Below are positions 1 through 10,471 of a stretch of DNA of 64,000 bases, one piece after another. Each line of letters begins with the position of its first letter. Within the stretch, counting starts at the first letter, position 1. Source of the stretch: Rhizoclosmatium globosum (lineage: Eukaryota > Chytridiomycota > Chytridiomycetes > Chytridiales > Chytriomycetaceae); assembly GCA_002104985.1 (NCBI GenBank), contig MCGO01000084.1, positions 1-64,000 of the forward strand, given 5' to 3'. The notes below the pieces were generated by a model. The model did no database searches. It was not told the DNA's origin and saw nothing but the letters and a program-made list of their open reading frames with translations. The position numbers and the translations under genes were made by a program.

Positions 1-293
1 AGACAATATGAACTCAACGATTGATGGTCTTGTTATCAAACAACGGACTCTTTGCCAGCTCATTCAAATCCACAAGAAAGAGGCGCTGCGATTGACAATA
101 ACTGAGAATGATTTCAATCCATAGCGTGCGTTGACGGATCCATGTCTCCTGCGTTGGTTGTCGACTATCGGAGGGCAGAAGGAATAGCTAAGTACCATGC
201 ATTGGGTTTCAATTTATACGAGGATCAGATAGACGAACCTGAAGAAGGGGTGAAGCTGTGGATGGGTGGGAAATTGTGTGGTTGGACTGACAT
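1..293 (-). CDS. VPS25: VPS25 (ESCRT-II subunit), 5' part, runs off the left edge
   Basis: Probable VPS25, the ESCRT-II subunit that works in endosomal sorting and bridges to ESCRT-III. Exon 1 (ATG at 293) encodes a Pro/Phe start with the FPPIHSFTP block, matching the FPPFFTLQP block near the N-terminus of VPS25 proteins. Exon 2 reads QPTQETWIRQRTLW, then LSYCQSQ, then SPLFDNKTINR, aligning with the conserved winged-helix segment (TRxxQLxxW, SFCR, SPLFNN). The gene continues beyond base 1, so its C-terminus is not visible. A donor after base 239 is likely, but the exon 1/exon 2 phase does not close cleanly, so a small indel or another splice site is possible. Identification rests on recalled family motifs. 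Confidence 0.68.
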
Positions 294-595
294 TTGAGTT
301 TCTGAGAAGTTTTATTATGCAATTTACCAGATTAAAAACCAATCTAAGTATAGAGAAAGAAGAGAGTGTGTTAGGGCGGGGGGTTTTATTGGATTATTCC
401 AGTCAGAGAAGAAGGTAAGTGCATGAGGTAAGTACACTTCTTCCCGAATCAGCCGAGTAATCGCATAGAAAGCTTTCTTCCCAATTTCTTTCTGATTAAT
501 GAGAAGAATATAATCCGGGAAATTGGTATGAAACACTTGTGGGTTGCAATGATACTAATCTTTATATTAGTTTACATTCATGTAGCCCAATATCA
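294..595. other. Spacer between VPS25 and tRNA-His
   Basis: No convincing gene. A minus-strand open frame (about 324-536) reads as moderately protein-like, but it has no ATG upstream, no recognised domain and no clear splice sites. It may be an unplaced exon. Confidence 0.4.
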
Positions 596-667
596 GCATA
601 CCTCGTATAACGGTTAGTACAGCTCGTTGTGGCCGAGCAAATCCAGGTTCGATTCCTGGGGTGTGCA
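596..667 (+). tRNA. tRNA-His (GTG)
   Basis: A 72-nt cloverleaf can be folded by eye. The acceptor stem GCATACC pairs with GGTGTGC with one G-T pair. The D arm lies around GTATAACGGTTAGTAC, the anticodon stem is GCTCG/CGAGC with loop TTGTGGC (anticodon GTG, histidine), and the T arm is CCAGG-TTCGATT-CCTGG. The discriminator is A, and there is no encoded CCA or intron. The usual G-1 of tRNA-His is added after transcription in eukaryotes and need not be encoded. Confidence 0.93.
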
Positions 668-1193
668 ACGTTTTGGGCGTTGGGATGGTGTAGGAAAGGG
701 AATGTTGAAAGGGAATGTTGAAAGGGATTGGTTGAGGTTGGATGGCTGTTGGAAAGAATGGCTCTTAAATCCGAGCCTGCCAGCACACGTCACCAATATT
801 CAAAGAACGTTTTAACTTTAACAACGAATTGCTCATCTATTCCTTGCACGGTCATCTTTACGCCGTTTGCCTCAGCATACAGACCAAACAAATAGTTCAG
901 AATCCTCGATTTTGCTTAAAAAACTACTGTACATGAAAGAGAGTATTGGATCTGTATCGGCAAGGTTTCAGCGTTTCTTTAGCGAATTACTGTCGTAACT
1001 ATAACAACTGCAAGTCAAACCACTACCGAAGGAGTAGCATCAAGCGCACTCCTTCAAAGAAAGTAAGCAGTAGCATATTAAGCAGTAGCTGAATGTTGGT
1101 GGCATGGTCTTACTGGGCGTGCAGCAGCACGTTCGTCAGGCGGAATTTGGTGGACTCGACACATCACAACTTCATAAAAGACTTGCATACAGA
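668..1193. other. Intergenic region between two tRNA genes
   Basis: No gene supported. Open frames here are short and unlike protein. Just after tRNA-His there are two copies of a short GGGAATGTTGAAAGGG-type repeat (about 699-726). Confidence 0.5.
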
Positions 1194-1266
1194 TGCCGCC
1201 TGCGTGGATCGAACACGCTACCTTAAGATCTTCAGTCTTACGCTCTTCCAGATGAGCTAAGGCGGC
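1194..1266 (-). tRNA. tRNA-Phe (GAA)
   Basis: A 73-nt cloverleaf on the minus strand. The acceptor GCCGCCT pairs with AGGCGGC, the D arm is GCTC...GAGC, the anticodon stem is TAAGA/TCTTA with loop CTGAAGA (anticodon GAA, phenylalanine), and the T arm is GCGTG-TTCGATC-CACGC. The discriminator is A. There is no intron, and CCA is not encoded, as expected for a nuclear gene. Confidence 0.95.
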
Positions 1267-1930
1267 TGGTGAATTGATAGGGAATAGGGTCGGATTGCGA
1301 AGATAGCGGAAGAAGATTCTTGTTGTATTGTTATGAAAATGGAACTGCTTATATAGTAGTAAATAAAGTAAAGAATGTTCTAGAAAAGAAAGATAAATTG
1401 TGTGTTGTCAATTTGAAATGAGAAGATAAAGCCGGTAGATTCCGAAGGAGCCGGAAATAGTCGGAAGGGGAATTGGAGCATATTCCGTTACATGAATTCT
1501 GGGGTGTTTTATGTATCTGACCGAAAAAATGTTTCCCTATTACCATACAAGTCTCGTGCACACGTTTATACGCGTTTTTAGCATAATTTAATAGTTTGGC
1601 GTCTGATAAAGCATGAGAATTCAGCTTCTTGCAACTGGCAGACAAAAATCGCGATGTATTTAATGGGGTTAATAGCTTTCAAGGAAACAACATATTGCAT
1701 TATGAAATAAAAGAAATGAAAAATAATTGAATTGATCGGAGAGTGTCATCCTGAACTGCTGTGAATTAGAATTTAAGCTGCACCCAAACCCTGGCTATAA
1801 TCGCCTGCAATACGGCCTTCGAGCATGAAGCTAAGGATATTACAGAAAGATTCCAGATACAGGCAAGAAATTTATGAGATCTTCTTGTTTTATTACAGTT
1901 TTTATTGGTTCATAAAACTCTGCTTCATAA
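1267..1930. other. Intergenic region with one doubtful ORF
   Basis: Contains a 98-codon minus-strand open frame (1349-1645) that starts MSASCKKLNSHALSD. It has no recognised domain and no neighbour in frame, so I do not call it a gene. The 1780-1930 part is the 3' flank of the HYOU1-like gene. Confidence 0.35.
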
Positions 1931-4900
1931 TTAAAGCTCATCATGTCTTCTCCATCTTCCTTCGCATCTTTGGTCTCACCCGTCTCAGAGTCCTCTTCAC
2001 TTCCAACAGGTGCATCCTTTTCACCCTCTTCTGACGGCACCTTCGCCAGAATTCTCGGAAGCTGGTTTCTCCTCAGAACTGGCTTATCCGTCTCAGTTGC
2101 ACTTCGCCAGCAGTAGTAGCACTAGCTTTACCAGACGCGGGGGGTAGTAGTTGTCTTTGGCTTCACAGGCTTCTTTGGAACCTTACTAAACACTTGACAA
2201 TACTTGTAACCATATCCTCCTTCTTAGCTTCCACGTCTCTCGACTTAAACGCAGGTGTCTCATAAGCAGCACCTTAGACTGAGCTTCCTCCTTCTCCTCG
2301 ATCCAGTCTTTGAATTCCTTGATCTTGTTGAGTCCAGTCACGAATTCCTTGTCTCGTAGAGACCAAAGATGGCGTTGTCTTCTAAGGTGTTGTTGGCGCG
2401 GATGGCGTCGACGTATGCTTGCACTTGTGTGAGTGTGATACGGTAGTCTGCGACGGCTTTAGGTCTAGCTTCGAGTTCCTTGACGCGGAACGACATTGGA
2501 GCGCGGATCTCTTTCACTTCGTTGAGTTTCTTTCGGAGGTCTTCAGTGGGAGCGTCGTAACGTCTTCGTCCAACCATTCTTGAGCGCTGGCGACTTTGAG
2601 GGACAGGGCTTCACGTTGTTCTTCGGTGGATACGGAGGGAAGGACTTCTGATTCGAGGAATGCCTGGGAGCTGTAGATGAATGCTTCGAGGTTGTTAAAG
2701 GCTTCTTCGCGGGCACGACGAGCGGCGTCTTCATCGTCCATCTTGGCAAATCTGTGTGAATGGTTAGAATATGCTGAAGGAAATAGAGGAAAGAATTCAC
2801 CTTGATTTGGCGGCATCCTTCACTTCCTTGGTCAATGGCGGCAATGTCTCGTACTTAATATCCACAGTCAACTTGACCTTGGAAGTGGTGATCTTCTTGG
2901 ATTCAGATTCAGTTGCGTTCTTCTTGGTATCCTTCTTGGCGTCCTTCTTAGCGTCCTTCTGTCATCCTTCTTGTCATCCTTCTTTTCGTCTTTCTTCTCA
3001 TCCTTCTTGTCGTCAGTCTTCTCGTCCTTCTTCGCGTCCTTCTCACCAGCAGCCTCCTATAACCTAATCAGTACACCAAACTATGCCCCACCAAATAAAA
3101 CAAAAACAAACCTCAGCTTCTTCTCATCCTCCTTCTTCTCTCCCTCCTTCTTATCCTTCTTCCCCCAAAGAAGTTCATCACATTCTCAGCAATACTACCA
3201 CCCTTCTTCTCCTCCTGCTTCAACTCAAACGTAACAGTCGCGTGTTCAACATCCAAAACCCCGCTATCAGTCAACTCAATCTGAGCCTGGACCTTTGTGA
3301 ACCCGTCGACGGCAGTGTCCTTGTGCTTTGCAATGGCGTCAGCGAGGCCAGAGACTTTGGCGCTGAGGATTGGGGAGGAGGCGTCTTTGTATTTGAGGGA
3401 GAAGTCGAAATCGGTTGTGCGTTTGAAGTTCATGAGTTTCTTGGAGGGGAGGGTTGTGTTTTGGGGAAGAGTGGGGTTGTGGTTAGTTTCCGGCGGAGCC
3501 GTCTGTTTTCTCGTGTTAATCAGGTTCTTCAAGAAAGGTAAATGGAAAATCTTACCTTGAGATCCAAGTTGTAGACAATTTCGATGGGGACTGAGGAAGC
3601 GTCTTTGATCTTGATTTCACGGACACGGAATTGTTTGCTGATTCCAGCGGCACGGAAACCAGCACCGAGAACGTTGGCTTCATCTTGGTTCACATTTTGA
3701 GCAATCTTGGATCTATGCAGTTGTTAACGATAAATTGTAACCGAAGTACATGAGGTTTGCTACTCACTCTCCAACAAGTTCCTTCAAAACAGCTTGAACA
3801 GCTGGAATACGAACAGCACCACCGACAAGGATGAGAGAGTCAAGTTTAGCCTGGTTCGAAAACGAGTCAGTAACCAAACAAGGTCGTCAGGAGATAAAGT
3901 ACACACCAAAGGCAAGTTCGCCTCCTTCAAAACAGCCTTAATAGGTTCCGCCAACTTCTTAAAATAATCCCCACAAAGCCCCTCCAACTCCGCCCTGGTA
4001 ACTTAACCCTAAAATCAATCTCCTCATGAAGCCCTCAACACTCGCCATCGTCTCCGTATTCGCGCTCAGAATCTGTTTCACGCGGTTCGCCTCCTTCACA
4101 ACTTGGCCATCGACCGCGCATTGTTGATCACAGGTTCCTTCGCTTTCGCCCCCTTCTCACTCGTCATGAAGAGCTTCGCAAGGTGCTTCTGGAGCTTCAC
4201 GTCGATGGCTTTTCCGCCGAGTTTCTTGTCGAATCCGGTGGAGAGGATTTCGAGGGTGGGGATTTGGAGCTTTTTGACTTTTGTGGAGGTGAATTTCACG
4301 AGGGTTGCGACTGTGGAGCCTGCGCCCATGTCGAAGAAGAGGTGGTGTTGGGCGGTTCCGTTTAAGGGGGGACGGGTCATGGCGTAGTTTAGGGCGACGG
4401 CGGTTCCGTCGTTCATTAGTTGGAGGACGCGGAGGTTGGCGATTTCGGCGGCGTCGAGGACGGCTTGGCGTTCGTAGTGGTTGTAGTAGGGTGGAACCTG
4501 TTTTTCAATGTATTTATTAATATTTTACGTAAGAAGGTTCGGGAATTGGATGGATCGTTACCGTGATGACAGCACCGCTGATACTCTCGCCTCCAGAAAT
4601 CTCAGCCTGCCGCTTAGCATGTGCAAGTTGCATGGCAAGAATCTCTTCAACAGTGTACACAACGTCTCCAGAAAGCTTGAATGCACACGTGTTTCGCAGT
4701 GGTTCAGGAACCATATTGTTGCTGTACCATGATCGGTACTCGACAGCGATGGGGTCATTGTATTGAAGACCAATCAAGTTTTTGACGAAAGGATATGTTG
4801 ATTCGGGGAAGCGTGTGCTCTGTCGTTGGTGTTTAAATTACACGTGTCAAACCAGTGGGGGAAACAAACGTACAAGTCCAGCAGCATCGGTTCCAAAGTA

Positions 4901-5151
4901 ACGGATTCCATCTCGAATAGTGACAAGGGATTCCGTCTTTCGCTTTGATTCACGGTTGAGGACAATGTCGAGGGGAACACCAGTCTTTACGATAGAGACT
5001 TTGAACCATTCAGATCCAAAGTCGATTCCAATAACCTAAAACAGAGAGTAGAGAGTAAGTATAAAGCCTTATTAGTAATGCTAAATCATACGGAAGCCTG
5101 GACGATTGGATGCAGCAGAGCCAGGCAAAGGACAGTCAAGTCAAAGCGCAT
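1931..5151 (-). CDS. ER-lumen Hsp110/Lhs1-type Hsp70 (HYOU1-like), with several frame breaks
   Basis: Large ER Hsp70 (GRP170/Lhs1/HYOU1 family), a nucleotide-exchange factor and holdase for the ER Hsp70 Kar2/BiP. Exon 1 encodes a signal peptide (MRFDLTVLCLALLHPIVQAS). It is followed by the ATPase start VIGIDFGSEWFKV, then GGAVRIPAVQAVLKEL and the FDMGAGST phosphate-loop region. A GFDKKLGGKAIDVKLQKHLAKLF block is close to HYOU1. Next come an acidic/Lys-rich insert (about 2.9-3.1 kb), the C-terminal helical part (VSTEEQREAL, EWLDED) and a final HDEL (1934-1945) before the stop. At least five introns are visible. Homology jumps frame near 4100, 4030, 4010, 2560, 2340, 2280 and just before HDEL. 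Each jump fits a 1-base loss, so the frame is broken as written. Keeping HDEL argues for consensus error over old decay. Confidence 0.9.
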
Positions 5152-5221
5152 TGATTTGGTTCGTCTTTTTCTCCTTCCCTTTTTCTGTCAAACACACTTC
5201 ATCCACAAACGAACTAGCACA
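5152..5221. promoter_or_regulatory. Divergent 70-bp promoter interval, HYOU1-like / mL60
   Basis: Two head-to-head start codons lie only 70 bp apart, so both genes must share this interval or have promoters inside transcribed sequence. The interval is T/C-rich with no obvious TATA box. Confidence 0.55.
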
Positions 5222-5677
5222 ATGTTTGCATCACTGGCATCATTCGGAGGACTTGTCTGGTACGAAGTATTTAGATAGTTAAACCCGAGGAAGAGAAGGG
5301 TGCTAACTTGTCATCGCACAGGAAACGGAGGTTCACGCTGACACAGAACCAAAAGTACCGACACAGACTGAGACTTCGGGCGGTGGACAATGTCGTTGAA
5401 ACAATCATCAAATCAGGTGTATCCCTGAAGGCTCTGGTACAGTCCACTCCCTCGATCACAGCAATCACTCACCTTCCTTCAACCATCATCCAAAAAGGAC
5501 TACGCCGACTCGATGCCCCGAGAATCTGAAATGACGCCCGAGCAAAAGTACTGGGTCGAATCAAAGCGATACAGAAACGGAATCAAACCGGCGCACTGGG
5601 TTCCTCACTGGACAAAGACCCGATTCGACAGAGAATGGACACCTACAGCAATCCACGAACCGTCAAAGGCAAAGTAG
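5222..5677 (+). CDS. Mitochondrial large-subunit ribosomal protein mL60 (yeast Mrpl31 family)
   Basis: Fungus-type mitoribosomal protein mL60. Three exons join as 5222-5259, 5322-5436 and 5498-5677. The first intron contains a perfect TGCTAAC branch point before the CACAG acceptor. The product begins MFASLASFGGLVWKRRF, continues KYRHRLRLRAVDNVVETI and ends with MTPEQKYWVESKRYRNGIK and WVPHWTKTRF. This matches the Mrpl31 pattern (GGLLW...KxRxRKRLRAVDxV...MSPKDKY...RKGIHKVPKWTRxTQR). The second intron (5437-5497) is inferred because only its removal keeps the family frame. The length (about 110 residues) fits the family. It diverges from the HYOU1-like gene. Confidence 0.87.
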
Positions 5678-5758
5678 TTGGCCGAATTACTTAGTAGGAT
5701 GATGTTGATGATGAAGGGGAAGAATAAACAAGGATTCATACTCTCAGTTTATTCCGAT

Positions 5759-6726
5759 TCAAAGATGGGAATCCTTTCTCACAATCTTGGCAAGAGAAGC
5801 CCAATCCAAATCCTTGTTCTCCGCCTTTTGTCTCTCCAAATGACCGTGCGCGATGTCTGCGAAAGGCAAACTGACACTAGAGGAGGATGCCAGATCACGC
5901 ATCAATCCCACGTCTTTAAGTCCTCCATCAACAGTGAACCCAACATCGAATTCGTCTCTCGCAATTCTCTCTGAGTATCCAGTCACAATGGGTCCCGGCA
6001 TCAGAGCACTCACAACATCCACCACAGCCTCACGCGGAACACCATTCTTTTCCGCCAGCGTCTGTGCCTGAGCCAGCATCTCAATGACAGACAGAATACA
6101 AAAGTTACCCGTCAGTTTCAGCACATTCGCAGTATGAGCCGGCCCACCAAGTCTCGTAATCTTTCTTGTCGTGTATTCCAAGTACTTTGCGACGTGGTTC
6201 TTCTCAGTCTCGCTGCCGCCCGCCAGCACCGCCACGAGCATCTTCGCCGCAGCCGCGTCCGGTCGTCCGAAAACCGGCGCCGACAAAACCGAAACTGATT
6301 TGGTTTTGTGTTCGAGTTGTTGCACGAGCGACGGCGCCACGGTTGAACACGTGACGAGAATCTTGTTTTTTCCGTCGTTGGATTTGTTGGACAAAGTGGA
6401 GATGGCGGAAAAGGCGGATTCGAGGGCCGCGTCGTCAAAGGTCATTGCAAAGATGAGTGAACATTTGGATGCGAGGGACTCTGTTTGGGTTTGGGTTTGG
6501 GTTGGATGTGTTAAATAAGAGTATTAAGAGAATCAGGTAAGTAGGTACCAAGAGAAGGCTCGACAATGGCTCCTTCGGCCTGGACCGGCTCGGCCTTCGA
6601 CGCTGTTCGGTTCCACACGTGAAGCGGTGCGAGACCAGCTGCAGCAAGCCCCTTCTGGATATTGACAGCCATCGGCAGTCCCATCGCGCCAAGTCCAATG
6701 AATCCCACAGTGTGTTCAGTAGCCAT
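5759..6726 (-). CDS. 3-hydroxyisobutyrate dehydrogenase / beta-hydroxyacid dehydrogenase family protein
   Basis: NAD(P)-binding 6-phosphogluconate-dehydrogenase-like protein. Exon 1 (6549-6726) starts MATEHTVGFIGLGAMGLPMA, a Rossmann GxGxxG with the MGxPM hallmark of beta-hydroxyacid dehydrogenases. After a 68-nt intron (6481-6548) exon 2 carries the CSTVAPSL substrate motif region, APVFGRPDAA, and a helix with KLTGNF (the catalytic Lys position, normally KxxxN). The C-terminal half is GLMRDLA...PFADIAH. About 300 residues, usual for the family. The exact substrate cannot be read; related fungal proteins are annotated as 3-hydroxyisobutyrate or glyoxylate/succinic-semialdehyde reductases. It is convergent with mL60, with an 81-bp gap. 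Confidence 0.85.
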
Positions 6727-7036
6727 GGATGCTTCAATTTCAAACTGATTTCTAACACGATACTATGCCAAGAAAACACTGGAAACAAACGAAAAGTAGA
6801 ACTCAGCCGGAACTTTATTCCATATTTTCAGTGGTAAGTAACCCTCACGGGTTTAGACCCAATAACAAAGACGTATAAACACCAACCCAACTCCCTAATC
6901 ATTCCTCCAACCAACCACCCTTCTTCAAAAAAACATTCCATCCAGGTTTCCCTCTCAGACAACGAGTAAATTAAAAGACAGCGACCAGATTCACGACGAA
7001 AGACTTGCGAAGAGGTTCACAGTAGCATCGTCTTGT

Positions 7037-7114
7037 TTACTTGGATCTAGCTCTCATCTTTCTTCTCTTCTTCTTGAGACGTCGCATTCTCTTCTTTCTC
7101 CACTTCTCTCTCAT
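7037..7114 (-). CDS. RPL41: Ribosomal protein eL41, 25 codons
   Basis: A complete 25-codon frame on the minus strand: [13 protein letters not shown] at the start and RRKMRARSK at the end, then TAA. This is almost exactly the eukaryotic eL41 peptide ([25 protein letters not shown]-type), the smallest ribosomal protein, in the large subunit near the subunit bridge. The only unusual residue is Glu at position 3, where Ala is common. A CTAG just before the ATG may be the acceptor of a 5'UTR intron, as seen in many fungi. Easily missed because of its size. Confidence 0.93.
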   Translation of the reverse strand: [25 protein letters not shown]

Positions 7115-8517
7115 CTCTAGATTAAAGGAAAGAGTTTGTTAGTTATACTGTTGCTAATGGGTTTGGTGTTTGAGGTGAAGTGAGGATGTCAACTGATGTC
7201 AGCGATCATCCGGCGTTGCAGCCATCGCAGCTTCTATAGCGCACGCTCGTTGGATCAACAGATGCTGTAGAGTGTACTCCAATCATGTCGACTACTGTAT
7301 GATGGCTCTGTCGATGGGGATGGACAAGGTGTGCTGGTGTCTGCTACTCACTGAGTCTTCGGTGAAGGTGTAAAAATTATAAGAGAAAAAAGGGGGAGGA
7401 GAGCCACCAAAGTTTTGTATGGACTCCGGGCGGCACTGCTCACTGGAAATCTTCCGAACAGGTTTTTCGGTTTCGGGTCACTCCTAGTCCGTAATCGCGT
7501 ATTAATGGTGGGTGGGTGCTAATATAACAGTACTTGACTGACTTGCCTCTTGCTTATCACTCGGGGGATTTTCAGTTCGACGTCGATATGCTAAACCGTA
7601 AGAATGAACCGATCAATTCTAACTTTTCTATGAATAGATAGTGGTTGAATGACAGCTGGAATTGGTTTGCACATTTTGTGTCCGTGATTTATTCTTAAGA
7701 AGACTATCGTGTAGCAGGGAATGCCATGAGAAGAAAGATTACGTTGGGCGAGGGTTGTAAATAGATTGTGTTTTGGACTCTATTGATATTCCATCTGTAA
7801 GATATACTGGATGGAAGCGCTCGCATGACGATACCAAGCGACAATTGATGGAACATCTCGACAGCCGACAAAGCCTTGAAGGATCTTTAACTAGCTAGGA
7901 GAGACGCCAAAGTAATCACTGGCGAATACATTCACGTTTATCGCTTCAATCAACTCCTGAGCATCTATCAGTTCACTTCTAAATCGCCGACAGAGTAATT
8001 GGCCGTGGGAGGCAAATTGAAAAGCATTCTCCTGATGCAAAAGGCCAGGAAATTGAGCACTCTATCGTCGGAAACGCCACCAGCGGTCAACCTTGATTTA
8101 GCGATCAGAACCATTAATGACGGTCAAAGCTGAAGCGGATACAGCGCATCACATTGACGGAAGATAGGCGAATGTTTCTCTGCATCTTAATACTGTTAAG
8201 GGTGGATTTGGGGGCACTGTGGCAGTTCGGATCGAGTGTCTTTCCGGGAATCCGTTGAACTCATAGGCAACTGAAATAACCCAGCACCAATTACAACATG
8301 TCCATTCGCACGTGAAATGACAATTCCGAATGCACAGTGTATTACAACCACTCACAACAACCAAGAAAATGACGCAAATCCCACGAGTTCCTCCTTTCCA
8401 TCTCCAAAATCTCCATGCGATAACGATTTTTCTGCCGAGAGACTACAAAAGAGGCGTCACCAATCAACCAACACAAATCCAGAAAAAACCACTCTCCAAA
8501 CTTAGACTTTATAGAAA
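7115..8517. other. 1.4-kb intergenic region
   Basis: No coding region, tRNA or known snRNA motif recognised. It holds the 5' side of RPL41 and the promoter of the first VAP-repeat gene. An AAACTTAGAC leader motif ends about 13 bp before that ATG and recurs before the third paralogue. Confidence 0.5.
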
Positions 8518-8817
8518 ATGGCCGTCGCTGCTTACTACGCTCCACCACCAACCGCCTACGCCGCCCCAGCCGTTCCAACCCCAACTCCAGCTCCAGCTCC
8601 AGTTGTTCCATACGCTGCCCCAACCCCAGCCGCTGTTGTTCCAGCCCAGGCCTACGTTGCCCCAGTCACCACCCCAACTCCAGCTCCAATTGCCCCAACC
8701 GCGTACGTTGCTCCAGTTGTCACCGGTGCTTACTCACCAAAGACCAACTTGTACTCTGGCGCTACCTCCGCTTCTATCGCCGCTGCCGCCGGTGTCTTGG
8801 CTCTTTTCATCTGCTAG
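8518..8817 (+). CDS. Small Pro/Ala/Val-rich repeat protein, paralogue 1
   Basis: A 99-residue protein made of loose AYVAP, PTPAP and VVP repeats, ending with a conserved block (TNLYSGA) and a hydrophobic Ala/Leu tail ending LALFIC. Almost every Pro codon is CCA and Val codons are GTT/GTC, suggesting high expression. The tail resembles a GPI-anchor signal or tail anchor, but the N-terminus (MAVAAYYAPPP) is not a convincing signal peptide. Two further copies follow in tandem. An AATAAA lies about 100 bp downstream. I recognise no named family; a structural or surface protein is a guess. Confidence 0.8.
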   Translation: MAVAAYYAPPPTAYAAPAVPTPTPAPAPVVPYAAPTPAAVVPAQAYVAPVTTPTPAPIAPTAYVAPVVTGAYSPKTNLYSGATSASIAAAAGVLALFIC

Positions 8818-9675
8818 ATTTTGGATAGTAGTGTTTTTGGAATCCTTTTTTGCATACCCTTCCTCCAACCTTCAGTATCGTTATAGATGATTCGCGTTGT
8901 GTTTTTGTTATATTTACATGGAATAAACACGAGTGTATTTGCTTGATGTACGTTGTTCTTTGAATTGGTTGCTTGCTGGAAAGTTCAGCCAGACGCACGC
9001 GTCGTATTGTGAAAACAACCAACGGAAACTCTTTAACCTAAATGCGATAAGAAGTTATCTTTAAAATAATATGAGGAATAATCGTGGGAACATCATAGAA
9101 AGGTGGAAGATGGAAAATCCAGGGTGTCTTCTGAATACCACAGTACGGCGCTGAGATGCCATATCAATATTTAACTTAATTCTTTCTCTATTATATCCGT
9201 TAATGGAATAGCTTGATCACAACACAATTAATTGTGATTTCGTCGAAATTTAATCAAACTATGGTATGGCGAGACGTCAGTTAAAGGAAGCAAAGAATAA
9301 AGAAATAATGGCCTACAATTGATATCATAACGCCTAATTATGGAAATCGATTGACTCGCCAGCAGTGCCAGTGATTGGCAGGTGTCTCAGTTTTGCATCT
9401 CCAATATCCAATTTACAGATGCCACCCTCGATATCACTCTCTTCCAGCACCAGCGTATCGGCTCAACAGTTCCTTTACATAATATATCCGATCGACTACT
9501 GATGTGATATGCGATAGTGAGGGGCGTGTGCCATCCAATCACGCAACAGGCACGCTCATTGAAAATCAATTTGCTCTGTGAAATTTTTTCGAGCACGAGG
9601 GAAAAACCTATAAGAAGGATTGGCACGCCTCCCAAACTTCCTCAGAAACAACCAACTCTACCACTAAAAACTAAA
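8818..9675. other. Intergenic region between VAP-repeat paralogues 1 and 2
   Basis: No gene supported. It holds the poly(A) region of paralogue 1 (TGGAATAAAC) and the promoter of paralogue 2, with a TATA-like CCTATAAGAAGG about 70 bp before the ATG. Confidence 0.5.
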
Positions 9676-10041
9676 ATGGCCGTCGTCCCATCTGTCCCAA
9701 CCGCCTACGTTGCCCCAGCTCCAGTTGCCCCAGCCGTCCCAACTGCTTACGTTGCCCCAGCCCCAGTTGCTCCAGTTGCTACTCCAGTTGCTCCAGCTCC
9801 AGTTGTTCCATACGCTGCTGCCACCCCAGCTGCTACCCCAGCTAAGCCAGCCGACAACACCCCATACGCTCCAGCCAAGTGCGTCCAGACCCCAGTTGCC
9901 ACTCCACCAGCTGCCGTTGTCCCAACTGCCTACGTTGCCCCAGTTGTCAACACCTACAAGCCAAACACCAACTTGTACTCCGGTGCTGAGTCCTCCGCTG
10001 TTGCTGTTGCTGCCGCCGCTGTCATGGCTCTCTTCTTCTAA
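9676..10041 (+). CDS. Small Pro/Ala/Val-rich repeat protein, paralogue 2
   Basis: 121 residues. It opens with two near-perfect PTAYVAPAPVAP units and has a single cysteine in a KCVQTP insert. It ends with TNLYSGAE and a hydrophobic tail (VAVAAAAVMALFF). The start at 9676 was chosen because it aligns with the other copies (MAV) and follows a TATA-like element at a matching distance. Same codon bias as its neighbours. Shares the YKPNTNLYSG/YQPNTNLYSG block with paralogue 3. Function unknown. Confidence 0.8.
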   Translation: MAVVPSVPTAYVAPAPVAPAVPTAYVAPAPVAPVATPVAPAPVVPYAAATPAATPAKPADNTPYAPAKCVQTPVATPPAAVVPTAYVAPVVNTYKPNTNLYSGAESSAVAVAAAAVMALFF

Positions 10042-10471
10042 ATCCACTCGTAAAAAGAGGTGCTTTAGTCTAGAGTTGTGAATAGTTTTCCCCCCCTTTA
10101 TCAATAATATAGACGCTGCATTTGTCGGCACTCGTCCTTTGTATTAGCGAATAAAGAGATTGATATCGCTATCTTGTTCCTTTTGTTTTCTGAGTTGACA
10201 CCTACTCAAAACTGAATCGTTAGATGTAGGCCCCTTAAATTATGATCTGACACCAGTCTGGAATCTGGGCGACACCTCCATACACTAGTTACTACAACCG
10301 ACAACTGCCAACTGCCAGCACTTGATCGCTCTGAAACGCTGGGCGTGCACAGTTTGTTATCGGAGTATTCATCATCGCCCCCAAATCGAAAATTTCATTC
10401 CAGGCAGGCTGAAGCACAAAAAAACTCCAACAGCCCCTTCCACCATTTGTAAAACTTAGACCTAAATTAGA
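10042..10471. other. Intergenic region between VAP-repeat paralogues 2 and 3
   Basis: No gene. Contains GCGAATAAAGAG, a likely poly(A) signal for paralogue 2, and the leader motif AAACTTAGACC just before the ATG of paralogue 3. Confidence 0.5.

Noticed and set aside
1783..1820. Minus-strand peptide MLEGRIAGDYSQGLGAA after a CTTAG acceptor-like site, as a last exon of the HYOU1-like gene
   Set aside because: The gene already ends in HDEL plus stop at 1931-1945, the expected ER-retention end; the peptide matches nothing I recognise and is too short to support alone.
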